Shown here: piece after piece, positions 35,646-48,100 of the stretch | Layout: every line of letters begins with the position of its first letter | How positions within the stretch are numbered: position 1 is the first letter of the stretch | Assembly: GCA_027186245.1 (NCBI GenBank) | Contig: CP114497.1 | Span: 937,501-1,001,500 of the forward strand | DNA length: 64,000 nucleotides | From: Coriaria nepalensis | Taxonomy: Eukaryota > Streptophyta > Magnoliopsida > Cucurbitales > Coriariaceae | Direction: 5' to 3' | Notes under the pieces: generated by a model | Seen by the model: the letters and a program-made list of their open reading frames with translations, nothing else | Databases searched by the model: none | Told to the model about the DNA's origin: nothing | Made by a program: the position numbers and the translations under genes

Positions 35646-37178
35646 ATGCCTTCAAGATCACTCTCAGAAGCATTCAAATCCCACCCAGTCCACCTCACCA
35701 ACAAAAACCTCGACTTCAACTCCATCCAAGAGCTGCCGGATTCATACACGTGGACAGATGAGTACTCTTCCTACCCACGGTCAACTGCTGGATCAGTCCC
35801 CATCATCGATCTCTCTGCCCCAAACGCCGTCGAGCTCATCGGCAATGCATGCCGGACGTGGGGAGTCTTTCAGGTCAGGAATCACGGGCTTCCCGAAAGG
35901 CTAGTTCATGACATTGAGGGACTCGGCACGAGGTTGTTTTCTTTGCCAGCTCAACAGAAGGTGAGAGCAGCACGCTCCCCTGATGGCATGTCTGGTTATG
36001 GCGTTGCTCGGATTTCTTCTTTCTTTTCCAAGAAAATGTGGTCGGAAGGGTTCACTATTGTCGGCTCGCCCCTTGAAAACTTTCGTCAACTTTGGCCCAA
36101 AGATTGTCTCAAATACTGGTACAGTATATATATCTATATATTGACACGTTGCTCATGCACGTACAAAATTTTCTGATCAAATCTATAAACGGTTTTTTAA
36201 GACACCATCTAAATCAACTAATATGAGTCAATTATTGGTTTTTGATGTTCATCGACTGGAGTAGATGTTCTGAGAATGTTGAAAACATCTGAATCTTTAA
36301 TTTTTTTTCCTGGCTTTATGGGTAATTAGTATGGCAATTAGGAAAGATTACAATGAGAGGTTTGGGCCCACTAGGAAGATATGGTTTGATACTTAACGAA
36401 AAAGATGCAAATCTTTCTTACTGTTCCCTTTGATTGATATGATCACCACTTAAATTAGATACGATCATAATTACAATCACGCAATAATCAGAACTTTTCT
36501 TTAGTGAATTTGGTTTGGGGTTTTTATTTTGTGTTCCTTTTTAACAGTGAAATCATTGAGGAATATCAGCAAGAGATGAGAAAGCTAGCCGGCAGGCTGA
36601 TGTGGCTGATACTGGGCTCTTTGGGCATTTCCAAGGAAGACATCAAATGGGCTGATCCGAATGGCGAGTTCAAAGAAACAAGTGCTGCCTTGCAATTGAA
36701 TTCATACCCAGCTTGTCCGGACCCAGACCGGGCCATGGGCTTAGCCGCTCACACCGATTCGACCCTCATAACGATCTTACACCAAAGCAACATAAGTGGA
36801 TTACAAGTCCTCCGGGAAGGAACCGGGTGGGTCACGGTCCCACCGATCCGAGATGCTCTAGTGGTAAACTTAGGGGACCTTCTTCATATTCTATCCAACG
36901 GGCTGTACTCGAGCGTGCTCCATCGGGCCGTTGTGAACCGGACCCGCCAACGTTTATCCGTCGCTTATCTGTATGGGCCATCATACCATGTCCCAATTTC
37001 ACCACTTCCGAAACTGGTGGGCCCAAGTCAACCTCCGTTGTACCGTTCTGTGACATGGAGTGAGTACCTTAGCATTAGGGCAAAACATTTCAACAACGCA
37101 CTATCCTCGGTGAGACTATGTGCTCCATTAAATGGATTGGTGGACGTAAATGATCATAGCAGCGTACAAGTTGGGTAG
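35646..37178 (+). CDS. GA3OX: Gibberellin 3-beta-dioxygenase
   Basis: 2-oxoglutarate/Fe(II) oxygenase that converts GA9 and GA20 to bioactive GA4 and GA1, the last step of gibberellin activation. Exons 35646-36118 and 36548-37178 give 367 residues; the single intron splits the Cys-158 codon (LKYC|EIIEEY), the usual intron position. Blocks typical of GA3ox rather than GA20ox or GA2ox are WGVFQVRNHG, GYGVARISSFFSKKMWSEGFTI and RLMWLILGSLGI. Iron ligands are H226, D228 and H283; the 2OG-binding R-x-S is R293/S295, and NSYPACPDPDRAMGLAAHTD is complete. The start at 35646 was chosen over an upstream in-frame frame that runs through the TATA box. Neighbours in order match the Arabidopsis GA3ox2 locus. 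Arabidopsis GA3ox genes are under GA feedback, light and PIF control; nothing specific is visible here beyond the TATA box. Confidence 0.95.
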
Positions 37179-38150
37179 ATAGGCAAGAAAGAGAACAAAA
37201 AAAGACAATTTTACTTTTCTGTTTTGTTTTTACTTTGTATTTGGCTAAACTTGCACAGAATTTTGTTTTGGCCTTCCTTTTGGTCGGATTTTGATGTCTA
37301 ATTTGCTTGGGGTGTGGGGGTGGGGAGGTTTATGAATTGGGGAAAGTACCTAAAAAAGAGAGGAAGACAGCCGTCGCGTGAGGTGCATGTGGTAGTGCAT
37401 ATCATTAGCCAAAAGGTTGGAAAATGATTAAGACGAGCATAATAATACATGGGCTACGTTGGAGAAGACAAAAAACGATAGCCTTCTAAATGTTCTTTTA
37501 TTATTCGCCCTATCCGACCTAGAATAGGTTAAACAGGAATGACAGGGCATGATTATCGCATAACCGACCGTGTTTGTCGTTTCTGATGTTTTCTTTTTCT
37601 CCTTTAATATATCTATATATATTAAATCTAACAGAGGATATTTTTTTGAAAGAGTCCTTTAGTTTTAAAATTAAAATGATAAAGAAATTATAAATTTAGT
37701 TTAATTTTTTATTTATATTTGTGATATTAGTTTAATATAATAATAAAAAATAAAAATATATAAAGTTGTTTTTGAAAAAGTTAACAAGGATGAGAGGTGA
37801 GTATGAAAAAATAAGTTTGCTTTCATCAACTAATAGTAAGTGTTTGTCATAGAAATTGTATTTCTTCTATGGGATATGATTTACTTTTATTTTCTCATAA
37901 TTTTTCATTCATATCAACCGTAAAATTTGAATAAATCCGTGTCCGATGTTTATAATGGAAAGTTGAGAGCTTTAAGATAGAAAATATTTTAGGTTTAGGG
38001 TAAGATTCATACCCACACTTTTTTATTTTTCTATGAAAATATGATGGGTAATCATTTATTTTGTGTCATTGTGTTTAAGTAGTGATTGTAATAGATATTT
38101 CAAGTTGTTCTATAAGTAAAAGAATATAAAAATGTGAAAAATTACAAAAT
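37179..38150. other. GA3ox 3' flank, AT-rich
   Basis: 3' UTR followed by AT-rich sequence. I see no gene, RNA or clear repeat before the Mutator-like element begins. Confidence 0.6.
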
Positions 38151-38159
38151 CTAGAAAAA

Positions 38160-38450
38160 AAAAAAATGAATTCGTATTTTCCAATTTCCCAATATGTATA
38201 TTCCTAATTTATTGATAAAACATTGAGAAATTGGAAAAGATAACATAATTCAAAAATTTTATAATTTTTCAATATCTTTAATAGTCGGAGTATATTGGGA
38301 AATTGAAAAATATAACATATCAAAATATGTTCCAATTTTCCAGTATCTTAATAAACGAGAGTAAATTGAGAAATTGAGAAATAGAATAGAATACAAATAC
38401 TTTCTAATTTACTCTAAGTAAGAGAGTATATATTGAAGAATTGGGAAAAC
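38160..38450 (+). repeat. Left subterminal direct repeats of the Mutator-like element
   Basis: Four degenerate copies of a ~70-bp unit carrying the core ATTGAGAAATTGRRAAA start at 38222, 38294, 38365 and 38432 (spacing 72, 71, 67). Each is preceded by a CCAATTTCCCARTATCTTAA-like segment. Confidence 0.7.
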
Positions 38451-40812
38451 TAAACAAAAAAACAATTAGAGCTTCTATCGAATATAATATCAAGTATTAT
38501 GAGTTGTCGGAAGTTGTGTATAGTACTTTCGACGTAGATCGAAATGAATACAAATTGCAATTGTCGTATAAGACATTAGGTAAACCTGTATGTTTTCCAC
38601 TATTTATAAGAAATAATGAGAACGTAAAGAGATTTATGTGTCACTTGCAATCTAACGATGAAGATTCTACCTTGTATATGAAGTTGGTACCAAAGACACA
38701 TAACAGTTCATGTGGTGATTGTGAAATATATGTGCTTTCTATTATTCATGATCAAGTCGATAGAGACGTAGTTAATAGTATGGATATTAACGATAATTGT
38801 GATGACAATTATGATGATTTTTATGAATTTGATCACACTAGTGACAGATATGACTATGATGATGATTGGGATGACTTAGATTAAGTGGATGAGGATAGGG
38901 ATGAGGATGAGGATGATGTTGTTGATGTTGAGGATGAAATAGTGGTGGATGATTATGACACTCATTAGGATAAAAAAGAGGAGAGTCTGAATCAAGGTTA
39001 TGAGAATGAGCACTTCAATGACGCTATATTCAATGGGGATAATCAAAACTTAGGTGAAATACCAATTGAGGAGAAATCTCCGTTTATTGGGTGACCATCT
39101 CACTATGTGAATGAAATTGAAAATGAATAGATTCCAATTCCAATTACAACCCAACATTCGACATGCGATGAAAATATTTTGGTTCCGATTATATCTTTCT
39201 AGGCACTTGGAGGGGAGTTTTATGTGAAATAGTATTTTACCTCTAAGGAAAAATTGAAGACAAGCCTTTATTCTCATGCAATGGCGATGAATTATCACTT
39301 GAAGGCGACGAAGTCAAATAAGTATACGTTTGTCATGTTGTGCATTGATCCAAATTGCAAGTAGAGAATTCGAACCACTACGAAGAAAAAGCTTTGTTTT
39401 TTCAAGTTCGACAGTATAACTATTATCACGCCTGTAATGTTAGTCACATGTAAGGTATGCATTGACAAGCAACAACGTCTATGATTGGACAATATGCAAA
39501 GGGAAAATATTGAGGGTGTAACAAGACTCCGAATGTCTGACTTCTTGTAGACGTTATCCAAAGTGATATAGAGGTACACATTAGTTACTGGAAGACATGA
39601 AAATCAACATCTATGGCACATGACCTCATTCATGGTACATACGAGGTAAGTTTTAAAGACTATATGTTGTTATGATGAAGATGCTCAATCCGGGGTCTAT
39701 AACTACCCTTGAGACAAACATCAATAATAGGTTTCGTTCTTTTTTTATGGAAATTGGAGCTGCAATGAATGGATTTATATATATGAGAAGGATTAATGAC
39801 ATTGATGATATTTTTTTGAAATCGAAGTATAAATACACATTTTTGTGCACAACTTCTCATAATGGAAACTACCATCTTTATCCACTAGAATGAGCTATAG
39901 TTGATACAAATAACGAAGCATCATAGAAATGGTTTTTGAGTAAACTATATGGTTTTATCCCCGAAACATCAGATTTGATTTTTATATAGGATCAGGCGAA
40001 AAGTATATCCATTTGCTAAACACGGTGCTTGCATGTGGCACATTGGTAATAATATCAAGGCCAAGTTTAAGTGTTGTGGTATTCTAGATTTATTCCGTAA
40101 GGTGGCTAAATCATACATAATTAAAGATTTCAAGACATATTTTAACAAGATTAAAGCCAAATATTCGGGTGTTGCAACCTACCTAAGAATAACATGATTT
40201 CAATACTCGGTGTGAGCATATTTCACTGGTGACCGGTACAATATAATGACTAAGAATGTATCGGAGTCGCTTAATACTTCATTGAAGGATGCACGCAAAT
40301 ATCTAATAATAATATTTCTCGATGAAATCCGGAGGATGATGACAACTTGGTTCTACAACCATAGATGCGAGGCAAATCTAACAAACACCCCCACTTACTC
40401 CAATGGTGGAAAATGAGTTAACGAGAAGACAAAATGAATCATTGAGGATGAAAGTATGTAGCGTGAATGATTCAAAGTATAAAGTCATTACTGCCTCAAG
40501 TAGTAATATTTCAGTAGATTTACGTGAGAAGAATTGTAGTGCAGGGTTTTCTAAGTGGATAAACTCTCGTGCATTTATTCATTCGAAGTTATGAGTATAC
40601 TAATATAATTGTAGTTTACTCTGTAGGTTGATGGAGCTTTCGACCTATAAAGTAAATTAGTAGTTATGACTATACTAGCATAAATGTTTGATTCTTAATT
40701 TCCCATTATCTTAACAACGTGGACTATATTGAGGAATCGAGAAAGTTAGACAATTCTGTTTTGATTCCTAATGTCTTTATAACGTGGACTATATTGAGAA
40801 ATTAGGAAACTA
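38222..40812 (+). mobile_element. Decayed Mutator-like (MULE) transposon
   Basis: A plus-strand frame at 38441-38884 resembles the N-terminal part of plant MULE transposases and is followed by an Asp-rich stretch. The MuDR-type DNA-binding region follows at about 39200-39390 (YFTSKEKLKTSLYSHAMAMNYHLK, LCIDPNC, RIRTTTKKK). Later are a degraded catalytic-core-like block (KSKYKYTFLCTTSHNGNYHLYPLE, about 39820-39892) and AVWHIGNNIKAKFKC (around 40030-40070). The tail region runs to about 40594. Many stops occur, so no active transposase remains. Direct repeats of a ~65-72-bp unit lie at both ends. Confidence 0.75.
40690..40812 (+). repeat. Right subterminal direct repeats of the Mutator-like element
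   Basis: Two copies 65 bp apart with cores starting at 40728 and 40793 (GGACTATATTGAGRAAT). They are clearly related to the left-end repeats and lie in the same orientation. Confidence 0.65.
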
Positions 40813-42879
40813 CAATTATATTTAAAAAGAATAATATAACAATCACCCGAGAAAGTTTGATGGAAAAAAAAAAAAGGAAAATTAAGTTTGTGTGGTTGGA
40901 GTATTTGGTAAGTTTAATATAAATTCTATGTCATGTTTTATATTTTTGAATTTTAAGATTATTAATAATTTAATATGATATTAGAGTGAAAAATTTGTGT
41001 AAAAATTTGAACTTCTATTTAAAAATTAATTGATAATGAGATGAATGATTCATATATATATTAGGTTTTTGAGATTTTTCCTTTAAATGTAAGATATATA
41101 TTATCAACATATCCCTTCACATGTAATATTATTTTGAGCCGATATGTATATATTTTTATATTGGTGACACGAAACATGTGTGATCGTTATTTTAATAACG
41201 AATTTGGTTTCGTTTTGATACTATGAAGAAATCTTAATTTCTATTTTAAACTCGATTGACAGTGAGAGTGATCCATTTTCTTTTAGATACACTAGATTTC
41301 CAAAACTTTCCTTTTAGGCAAAAGATATTCTCTCAACAGCTTGCATGCGAGGAGAGTGATAGTTGTATTGAAAATATATAACACATTTAAATGTTAAGTC
41401 TTAAATATTTAATATATAAAAAAAATAAGTCACATTTTTCATTTTTAATTAGTTTTGAGATTCAAACTTAAATTTTTAAATATTGCCAAAGGTGAGACTA
41501 ATATATTACTTATATAGTCTGAATACATACTTCATATCATCAATTAAAAAAAACTCATGTATAAATTAAAAAATAAAATTATAAATAAAAATTATATCAT
41601 ATATTTAAAAAAAATCCGAATAATCTAATATATATATATATATATATATAATATGTTTCACTTCTTCCCTCACTAATTAATTTTAAAATAGAAACTAAAT
41701 TTCTAAGATATTCCCTTAATTCTATATTGAAATATCATGTTTGAAAGTGTAACAAATAGTTAATAAGGTGATTATTGTTAAGAAGGTGACTAGGATAAGA
41801 TGGGGGAGTAACTGAGTAGGTAATTTGATGAAACCCACATGTGGACTGTGTGAGTAGTGAGTGATTGATGTCTCAGTTGCTGTTGTTGTTCTGCCTGAAT
41901 ATTATAAGCTTTCGGGAAGGCAATAATCACAACTCAGTACTTTTTTTTCACTATTTCAAACTGAGACAGTACAATTATGTTTCACGTAGCAGCAGATTTT
42001 TGTCAAGACCCTCCCACATCAAGATTCCTTTTCATTTTTGCAGCTACTGCTCTGTAGGAGAAGGTACCTCAATCACATCATGGTAAAAGGCACTGTTTAG
42101 TTGTTTAACTTTGGTCTCAAGTAAGGACAAAAGAGAGAGAATCTATCTATAGTTGGGTGTATGAATTGGTGTGTCACCAACCTGAATTCTTGATCAAATT
42201 TCTTATTAGGCTCTGAAGAGACCCCAGATACTATCTTGTTGGACTCGGTTGGATTTGAACTGGGCTTCAATCGATAGCTTGAAATGAGCCCTGCTTGGGC
42301 CTAGCTAGCATACCATTAACCACCCTCCTCCTAAAATATCTAGAAATTTAGATAGCGTATATTGGAAGGACATGAAATGAAACCCATTGGGCCACTTTTA
42401 CGTGCGCGGTGCGAGAAGAACAGAGTACCCATTTTATGATATAATATGCAAAAATGAGAAGTTTATTAAGTAAATGGAATTTGATTTAACATATCAATTA
42501 CTCACTTTATTGAGTCTTTCTGTATGATTGTGACCACAACGGCCCACAAGTAACCTCATATTTCGCCTTATCATACTAACCAAACTCATTGTCTTTGCTT
42601 TTGGCCAAGAAAAAAAAACCTCATTGTCTTAATTAATGTCGTTACTAAAAGGTCATTGGAGCCTTCACATCAACCAATATTACAGTTTCATTGCCTTCTC
42701 CGATAGGAATCACTAAATATGAATGACGAATCTAAATTATATATATATATATATATATCTCGTATTGTTTTGATTTTTACCAACTTAATAACTTGCTTAA
42801 AAGAACAAATATTCATCATTATCCTTCAACTAACAAAGTAGAAAAGGTTAGTCCTCACCCTTGATATTTCTTTCCCGCC
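40813..42879. other. Spacer upstream of the molybdate transporter
   Basis: AT-rich sequence with (TA)n runs at about 41629-41652 and 42738-42759. No gene is supported. The last few hundred bases are the promoter and leader of the next gene. Confidence 0.6.
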
Positions 42880-44274
42880 ATGGAAGACTCATCAACTACC
42901 ACCGCGCCTACGCCGTCAAACCGGTGGATCCACCTCCTACCGACAACCATCCAACTCAAAACCAACATCTTCTCGGAACTCTCCGGCGCAGTAGGCGACC
43001 TCGGCACGTACATTCCGATCGTCATCACTCTCACTTTAGTCTCTCATCTTGATCTCGGCACCACCTTAATCTTCACTGCCGTCTACAACATCGCCACGGG
43101 CCTCCTCTTCGGCGTCCCTATGCCCGTCCAGCCCATGAAATCCATCGCCGCCGTAGCTGTCGCCGAATCTCCCCACCTCACTGTCCCTCAAATTGCGGCC
43201 GCCGGACTCTCTACGGCAGCTGTCCTCCTCTTCCTCGGCCTCACTGGTCTCATGTCCTTCCTCTACCACTTCATCCCCCTCCCTGTCGTCCGTGGGGTCC
43301 AGCTCTCTCAAGGCTTCTCCTTCGCCTTCTCCGCCATTAAATATATTCGCTTTAACCAGGATCTAGAAGCTTCTAAGTCGACCACTCCTCGTTCCTGGCT
43401 CGGCCTTGACGGCCTTGTCATCGCCCTCTCTGCTTGTCTCTTTCTACTACTCACCACCGGATCTGGTGATGATGACGTCATCGTAACTACCAATAACCGG
43501 CACGAACCAACACGACGTCCTTTTAATAGGAGGTTACGGGTTTTAACTTCAATTCCTGGAGCTCTTATCGTGTTTTTGGTCGGTTTAATGCTCGGTTTTA
43601 TTCAGGACCCGACCATTTTCAACGACCTTAAATTCGGACCGTCAAGATTAAACCTAGTGACCATAACATGGGAAGATTGGAAAACCGGGTTTTTCCGAGC
43701 GGCTGTCCCACAAATCCCATTATCGATTTTGAACTCGGTAATTGCAGTTTGCAAATTGTCAGGTGATTTGTTTCCGGACCGGGAAGCGTCGGCTACGAGC
43801 ATTTCGGTTAGCGTTGGAGTAATGAATTGGGTTGGGTGTTGGTTCGGGGCGATGCCGGTTTGCCATGGGGCAGGGGGGTTAGCCGGGCAGTACCGGTTTG
43901 GGGGACGGAGTGGTGCATCGGTTGTGTTTTTGGGGGTCGGGAAATTGGTGATTGGGGTTGTGTTTGGGAATTCATTTGCTAGGGTTTTGAATGGGTACCC
44001 AATTAGTGTTCTTGGAGTATTGTTGCTTTTTGCTGGGATTGAGTTGGGTATGGCTTGTAGAGATATGAATTCTAAGGAGGAGAGTTTTGTGATGTTGGTT
44101 TGTGCTGCAGTTTCTTTGACTGGGTCAAGTGCTGCTCTTGGATTCGGTGTTGGAATTTTGGTCTCTTTGGTAGTTAAATTGAGACATGTGGAGTGTTTTG
44201 ATTTGGGTCCTTCTTTTGGTCATGTTGGGGACAAGTGTTGTGATGATGAGGAATCTAGTAGCTTGATATCATAA
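42880..44274 (+). CDS. MOT2: Molybdate transporter of the MOT1 family
   Basis: Membrane transporter for molybdate. In Arabidopsis, MOT1 works at mitochondria or plasma membrane and MOT2 exports molybdate from the vacuole. It is a single exon of 464 residues; Arabidopsis MOT1 family genes are also intronless. Signature blocks are SELSGAVGDLGTYIPIVITLTLV (about 33-55), YNIATGLLFGVPMPVQPMKSIAAVAVAE (around 69-96), the PQIPLSILNSVIAVCKLSGDLFPDR segment and VMNWVGCWFGAMPVCHGAGGLAGQYRFG. About ten hydrophobic segments are visible. The N-terminus is short with no obvious organelle signal, and the C-terminus is acidic (DKCCDDEESSSLIS). Gene position next to NTT and GA3ox matches the Arabidopsis MOT2 locus, which is why I use that symbol; MOT1 is the alternative. 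The 5' half is much richer in GC than the 3' half. Confidence 0.92.
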   Translation: MEDSSTTTAPTPSNRWIHLLPTTIQLKTNIFSELSGAVGDLGTYIPIVITLTLVSHLDLGTTLIFTAVYNIATGLLFGVPMPVQPMKSIAAVAVAESPHLTVPQIAAAGLSTAAVLLFLGLTGLMSFLYHFIPLPVVRGVQLSQGFSFAFSAIKYIRFNQDLEASKSTTPRSWLGLDGLVIALSACLFLLLTTGSGDDDVIVTTNNRHEPTRRPFNRRLRVLTSIPGALIVFLVGLMLGFIQDPTIFNDLKFGPSRLNLVTITWEDWKTGFFRAAVPQIPLSILNSVIAVCKLSGDLFPDREASATSISVSVGVMNWVGCWFGAMPVCHGAGGLAGQYRFGGRSGASVVFLGVGKLVIGVVFGNSFARVLNGYPISVLGVLLLFAGIELGMACRDMNSKEESFVMLVCAAVSLTGSSAALGFGVGILVSLVVKLRHVECFDLGPSFGHVGDKCCDDEESSSLIS

Positions 44275-45134
44275 ACAAGCTGACTGGGGGATACGTTTCT
44301 TTAGAGGTGGCATTGCTGCAATATCTCCTTCATGTAGATAGATGTGTAAAATGTTCAAGTCTTTTGATTGTGAAAAAAGAAAAAAATGTACCTGACTGGA
44401 AAATAAATAAATAAATAAATATATATATATATTCGAAAAGGAGGAATCTTTGTTGTATATCTTGAAAAATTCGTGTGACCCATTTTGGTACCAAAAATAT
44501 AAAATAAAAAAATCGCCGGCAGCTTATACAAAGACGATGGACAGTGTGATTAGATTTGGTCCGAGTTTAAATTTATTAAATTATATTTTTAATTTATTTA
44601 ATAATATTATTAATTTAATCAATTTTTTAATTTATAACTTATCATTAAGAATTTTTAGGATTTAAAAAAAATATTATAAATATATATTTATGAAAAATAA
44701 TAAATAGTTTATACTTTTTGTAATATTTAATCTTTTTTTGATCTCTAATCCCTACTATTTTCTAATGTTAAAAAATAGTAAAAAAATCTAATCAAAGCTA
44801 AGAGACATATGATATCAATCAAATCATTCCCACTCTCTCTCCAATAACTTGTACTACACGCGCCAAGTCAATTTGGCAACCAAGCAAGTCTTTTATATCA
44901 CACCCCCACTGTCTACTCTTGACCCAAAGATCCAAACTTTCGTCAAAAAAAAAGAAGATGAAATTCTTCCCTTTCGCCTATCTATCTCTCTTACACACAG
45001 ATCTTTGTGCTTAATGCGTGAAGACATAATAGGGCTTCTTAATCCAGCTTCAGGTCAGTGATGAGCAACTGGGTCTGTATTGTTTATTTTCAAGCAGACT
45101 CCTATTAGTAGCTGAAAGAAGATAAGAAGTAGAA
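44275..45134. other. Spacer between MOT2 and the DUF2921 gene
   Basis: AT-rich with an AAAT/AT run near 44402-44432. No gene is seen. The sequence from about 44820 is CT-rich and likely holds the next gene's promoter and leader. Confidence 0.6.
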
Positions 45135-48100
45135 ATGAAGAGTTGTTCCTATTTAGTTTTTCTCATTTGTGCTCTGTATGTAAGATTGGTCTATGCTTAC
45201 TATTCAAACTCAGAGCCTGTAGAAGAATCTCTAATAGGGAGTGGATCTGCTCTGCCCTCATACAAGTATGACAGAATTCCTGAGCTCGAAAAAGAATGCA
45301 AATCTGTTCTTTCTTCTGCCTCTGAATTAAAACCTGATGCGAATAGAATATATACTCTTGAAGATGAACTCTCTTTTGTTAATGGAGATTGGAGTGAAGA
45401 TATTAATGGTAAGTACCCAATTTTGCCCTTTGATGATAGAAGAGGAGAAACTATGTACGGTAACTCCTCCCCAGATGATAGGACTACATTAAAGTTAGCT
45501 TCTTTCTGGGTCACAGATGTTGATCAAACCCATAAATCAAAGAAATACGTAAGTCTTAGTGGGTCCTTAATGATGGGAATAACTAGGGATGGTATATTTT
45601 TGGATAAGTACTCTGCTGAATATCCTCTCTTTCATACTTTTCCCGGTGACACTGAGCTTTCAATTCAATTCCAAGGAATCTATACTGAATCCAAAAAGAA
45701 TGGGGAAAAGGTATTGTGTTTATTGGGGAAGACTCTGTTACCATCTCGTGATCCGGAGTCTTCCGATCCGTGGGAATGGGCCAAGCGGTCTGATTCGAAT
45801 CATTTCCAATCACCCCTTATGGAAGATGATCGGATTCTACTCGTTCTTCATTATCCCACCACTTTTAATTTGACAAGGAGGGAGATTCAAGGACTGATGA
45901 CAAGCTTAAACCCAAAATTAAACCTTAAATACTTTGATGAAGTTCACATTTCATCCCAATTTGGGAATACCGTGAACTATGAGTTTAGTTCGGAAAAAGT
46001 TGTCTCCAAAGCATGTGAGCCCTACCCTTATCATGACACGTCAATAAATGGAAAAATTAGTGCTTATCAAGGCTCTTACTTTTGTCGAATACTTGAAGAA
46101 ATCACAAGGGAGCAAGCTTTCACTGTTCTTCCGAATTGGAGATGCAATGTAACAGATGAATTCTGTAGTAAACTTGGTCCGTTTTTCTCAGACCCGAAGA
46201 TTAAGGAAACAGATGGTGGGTTTAAAGATGTCAAGCTTCACATGCAGGATGTTAGGTGCAAGCAAAAATATTCTCGTGGAAACTCTGCTTCTGCTCGGGT
46301 TTCTGCTCTGTTTCGAGCTGTTTCTCCTTTAGAGAATGTATATACTGCAGCAAAGCGATCCGGGCTTAGTAACATGACTGTTTCTGCAGAAGGGATTTGG
46401 AAATCTGCAAGTGGGCAGCTCTGTATGCTAGGTTGTCTCGGACTAGTTGATCCCGAAGGGCGTTCCTGTAATTCGAGGATTTGCTTGTACATACCCATCT
46501 CATTTTCCGTAAAACAGAGGAGCATTATTGCAGGGACCATTTCTAGCATCAATGATCCTCCTTTGTACTTCCCTTTATCGTTTGAAAAGCTTGTCCAACC
46601 CTCCGAGCTATGGAACTATTTCCGGATTTCTAACCCGTACTATACTTATACACAAATTGATTTAGCGGCTGCTGTTTTGGAGGAGAATGAGCCGTTCGAT
46701 CTTGGAGCTGTCATAAAGAAATCCTTGCTGCAATATCCCAAATTGGAAGATGCAGATGCATTTGAAATAAGCCTTTCTTATCTTGCAGAAGATCTTGCTC
46801 TGCACATCTCGGCTTATCCAGATCCAGTATTGGATTCACCTTCTAGAACGGATCTTCAATTGGAGATTCTTTCGGTGGGCCCCTTGTTCGGCCGTTATTC
46901 CTCTAATATATCAGCTACAGAGGAGTCTCCTTACCATTCCAAGCCAAAGTACAATGAAAAACAGCTCCTTTTGAATGTATCGGCTCAACTCTCACTAACT
47001 GGAAAAACTTATAGCAATTTCTCTATGCTTTTCTTAGAGGGGCTTTACGACCCACATGTCGGAAAGATCTATCTAGTTGGATGTCGTGATGTTCGGGCCT
47101 CGTGGAATATTCTGTTTGAAAGCATGGATCTTGAATCTGGGCTGGATTGTTTGATTGAAATGGTTGTATCTTACCCTCCTACTACGGCCCGTTGGTTAGG
47201 TAATCCAACGGCTATGATTTCTCTATCGAGCAGAAGGACTGAAGATGATCCGCTTCATTTCCGTCCCGTCAAACTCCGGACTCTTCCGATCATGTACAGA
47301 CGGCAAAGAGAAGACATTATTTCTCGTAGAAGCGTAGAAGGTGTTCTTCAGATTTTAACACTTTCTTTCGCAATCGCTTGCATTGCAAGTCAACTGTTTT
47401 ACATCAACAATAATTTTGATTCCGTTCCTTACATGTCTCTCATTATGCTTGGAGTTCAAGCAATTGGGTATAGTATCCCTCTTGTCACCGAAGCCGAAGC
47501 TCTTATCAAGAAAGTATCTCCGGATTCTTCCGGAATCTCATCTTACGATCTCGATAATGACAACCTTCGGTTCTGTCTGATTGATTACACCGTTAAGGTT
47601 CTTGTAATGACCTCTTTGTTATTAACCCTTCGGCTTTGTCAAAAGGTGTGGAAGTCTCGAATCAGGTTATTAACAAGGTCGCCTCTTGAACCTCATAGAA
47701 TCCCTAGTGATAAGTGGGTGTTCATTTCTACCTTGTCAATACATTTTATTGGGTTCATAACTGTTCTTATGGTTCATGGTTTGAGGGTAAACCAGAGACA
47801 GATTCATGTAAAGAGTTATATAATTCCAAATCAAGACACTTTGAACGTTTTTATGGGATGGGAAAGAGAGCTAGAAGAGTATGTGGGGGTTGTTCAAGAT
47901 TTCTTCTTACTCCCACAAGTGATTGGAAACTTGTTATGGCAAGTTGATTCGAAAAAGCCGCTTAGAAAGCTTTACTTTATGGGGATTACTCTGGTTAGAC
48001 TTCTTCCTCATGTTTATGATTACTTGAGAGCTCCACCTTTGAATCATTACTTCTCGGAAGAGTATGAGTTTGTTAACCCGAGCTTAGATTTCTATTCCAA

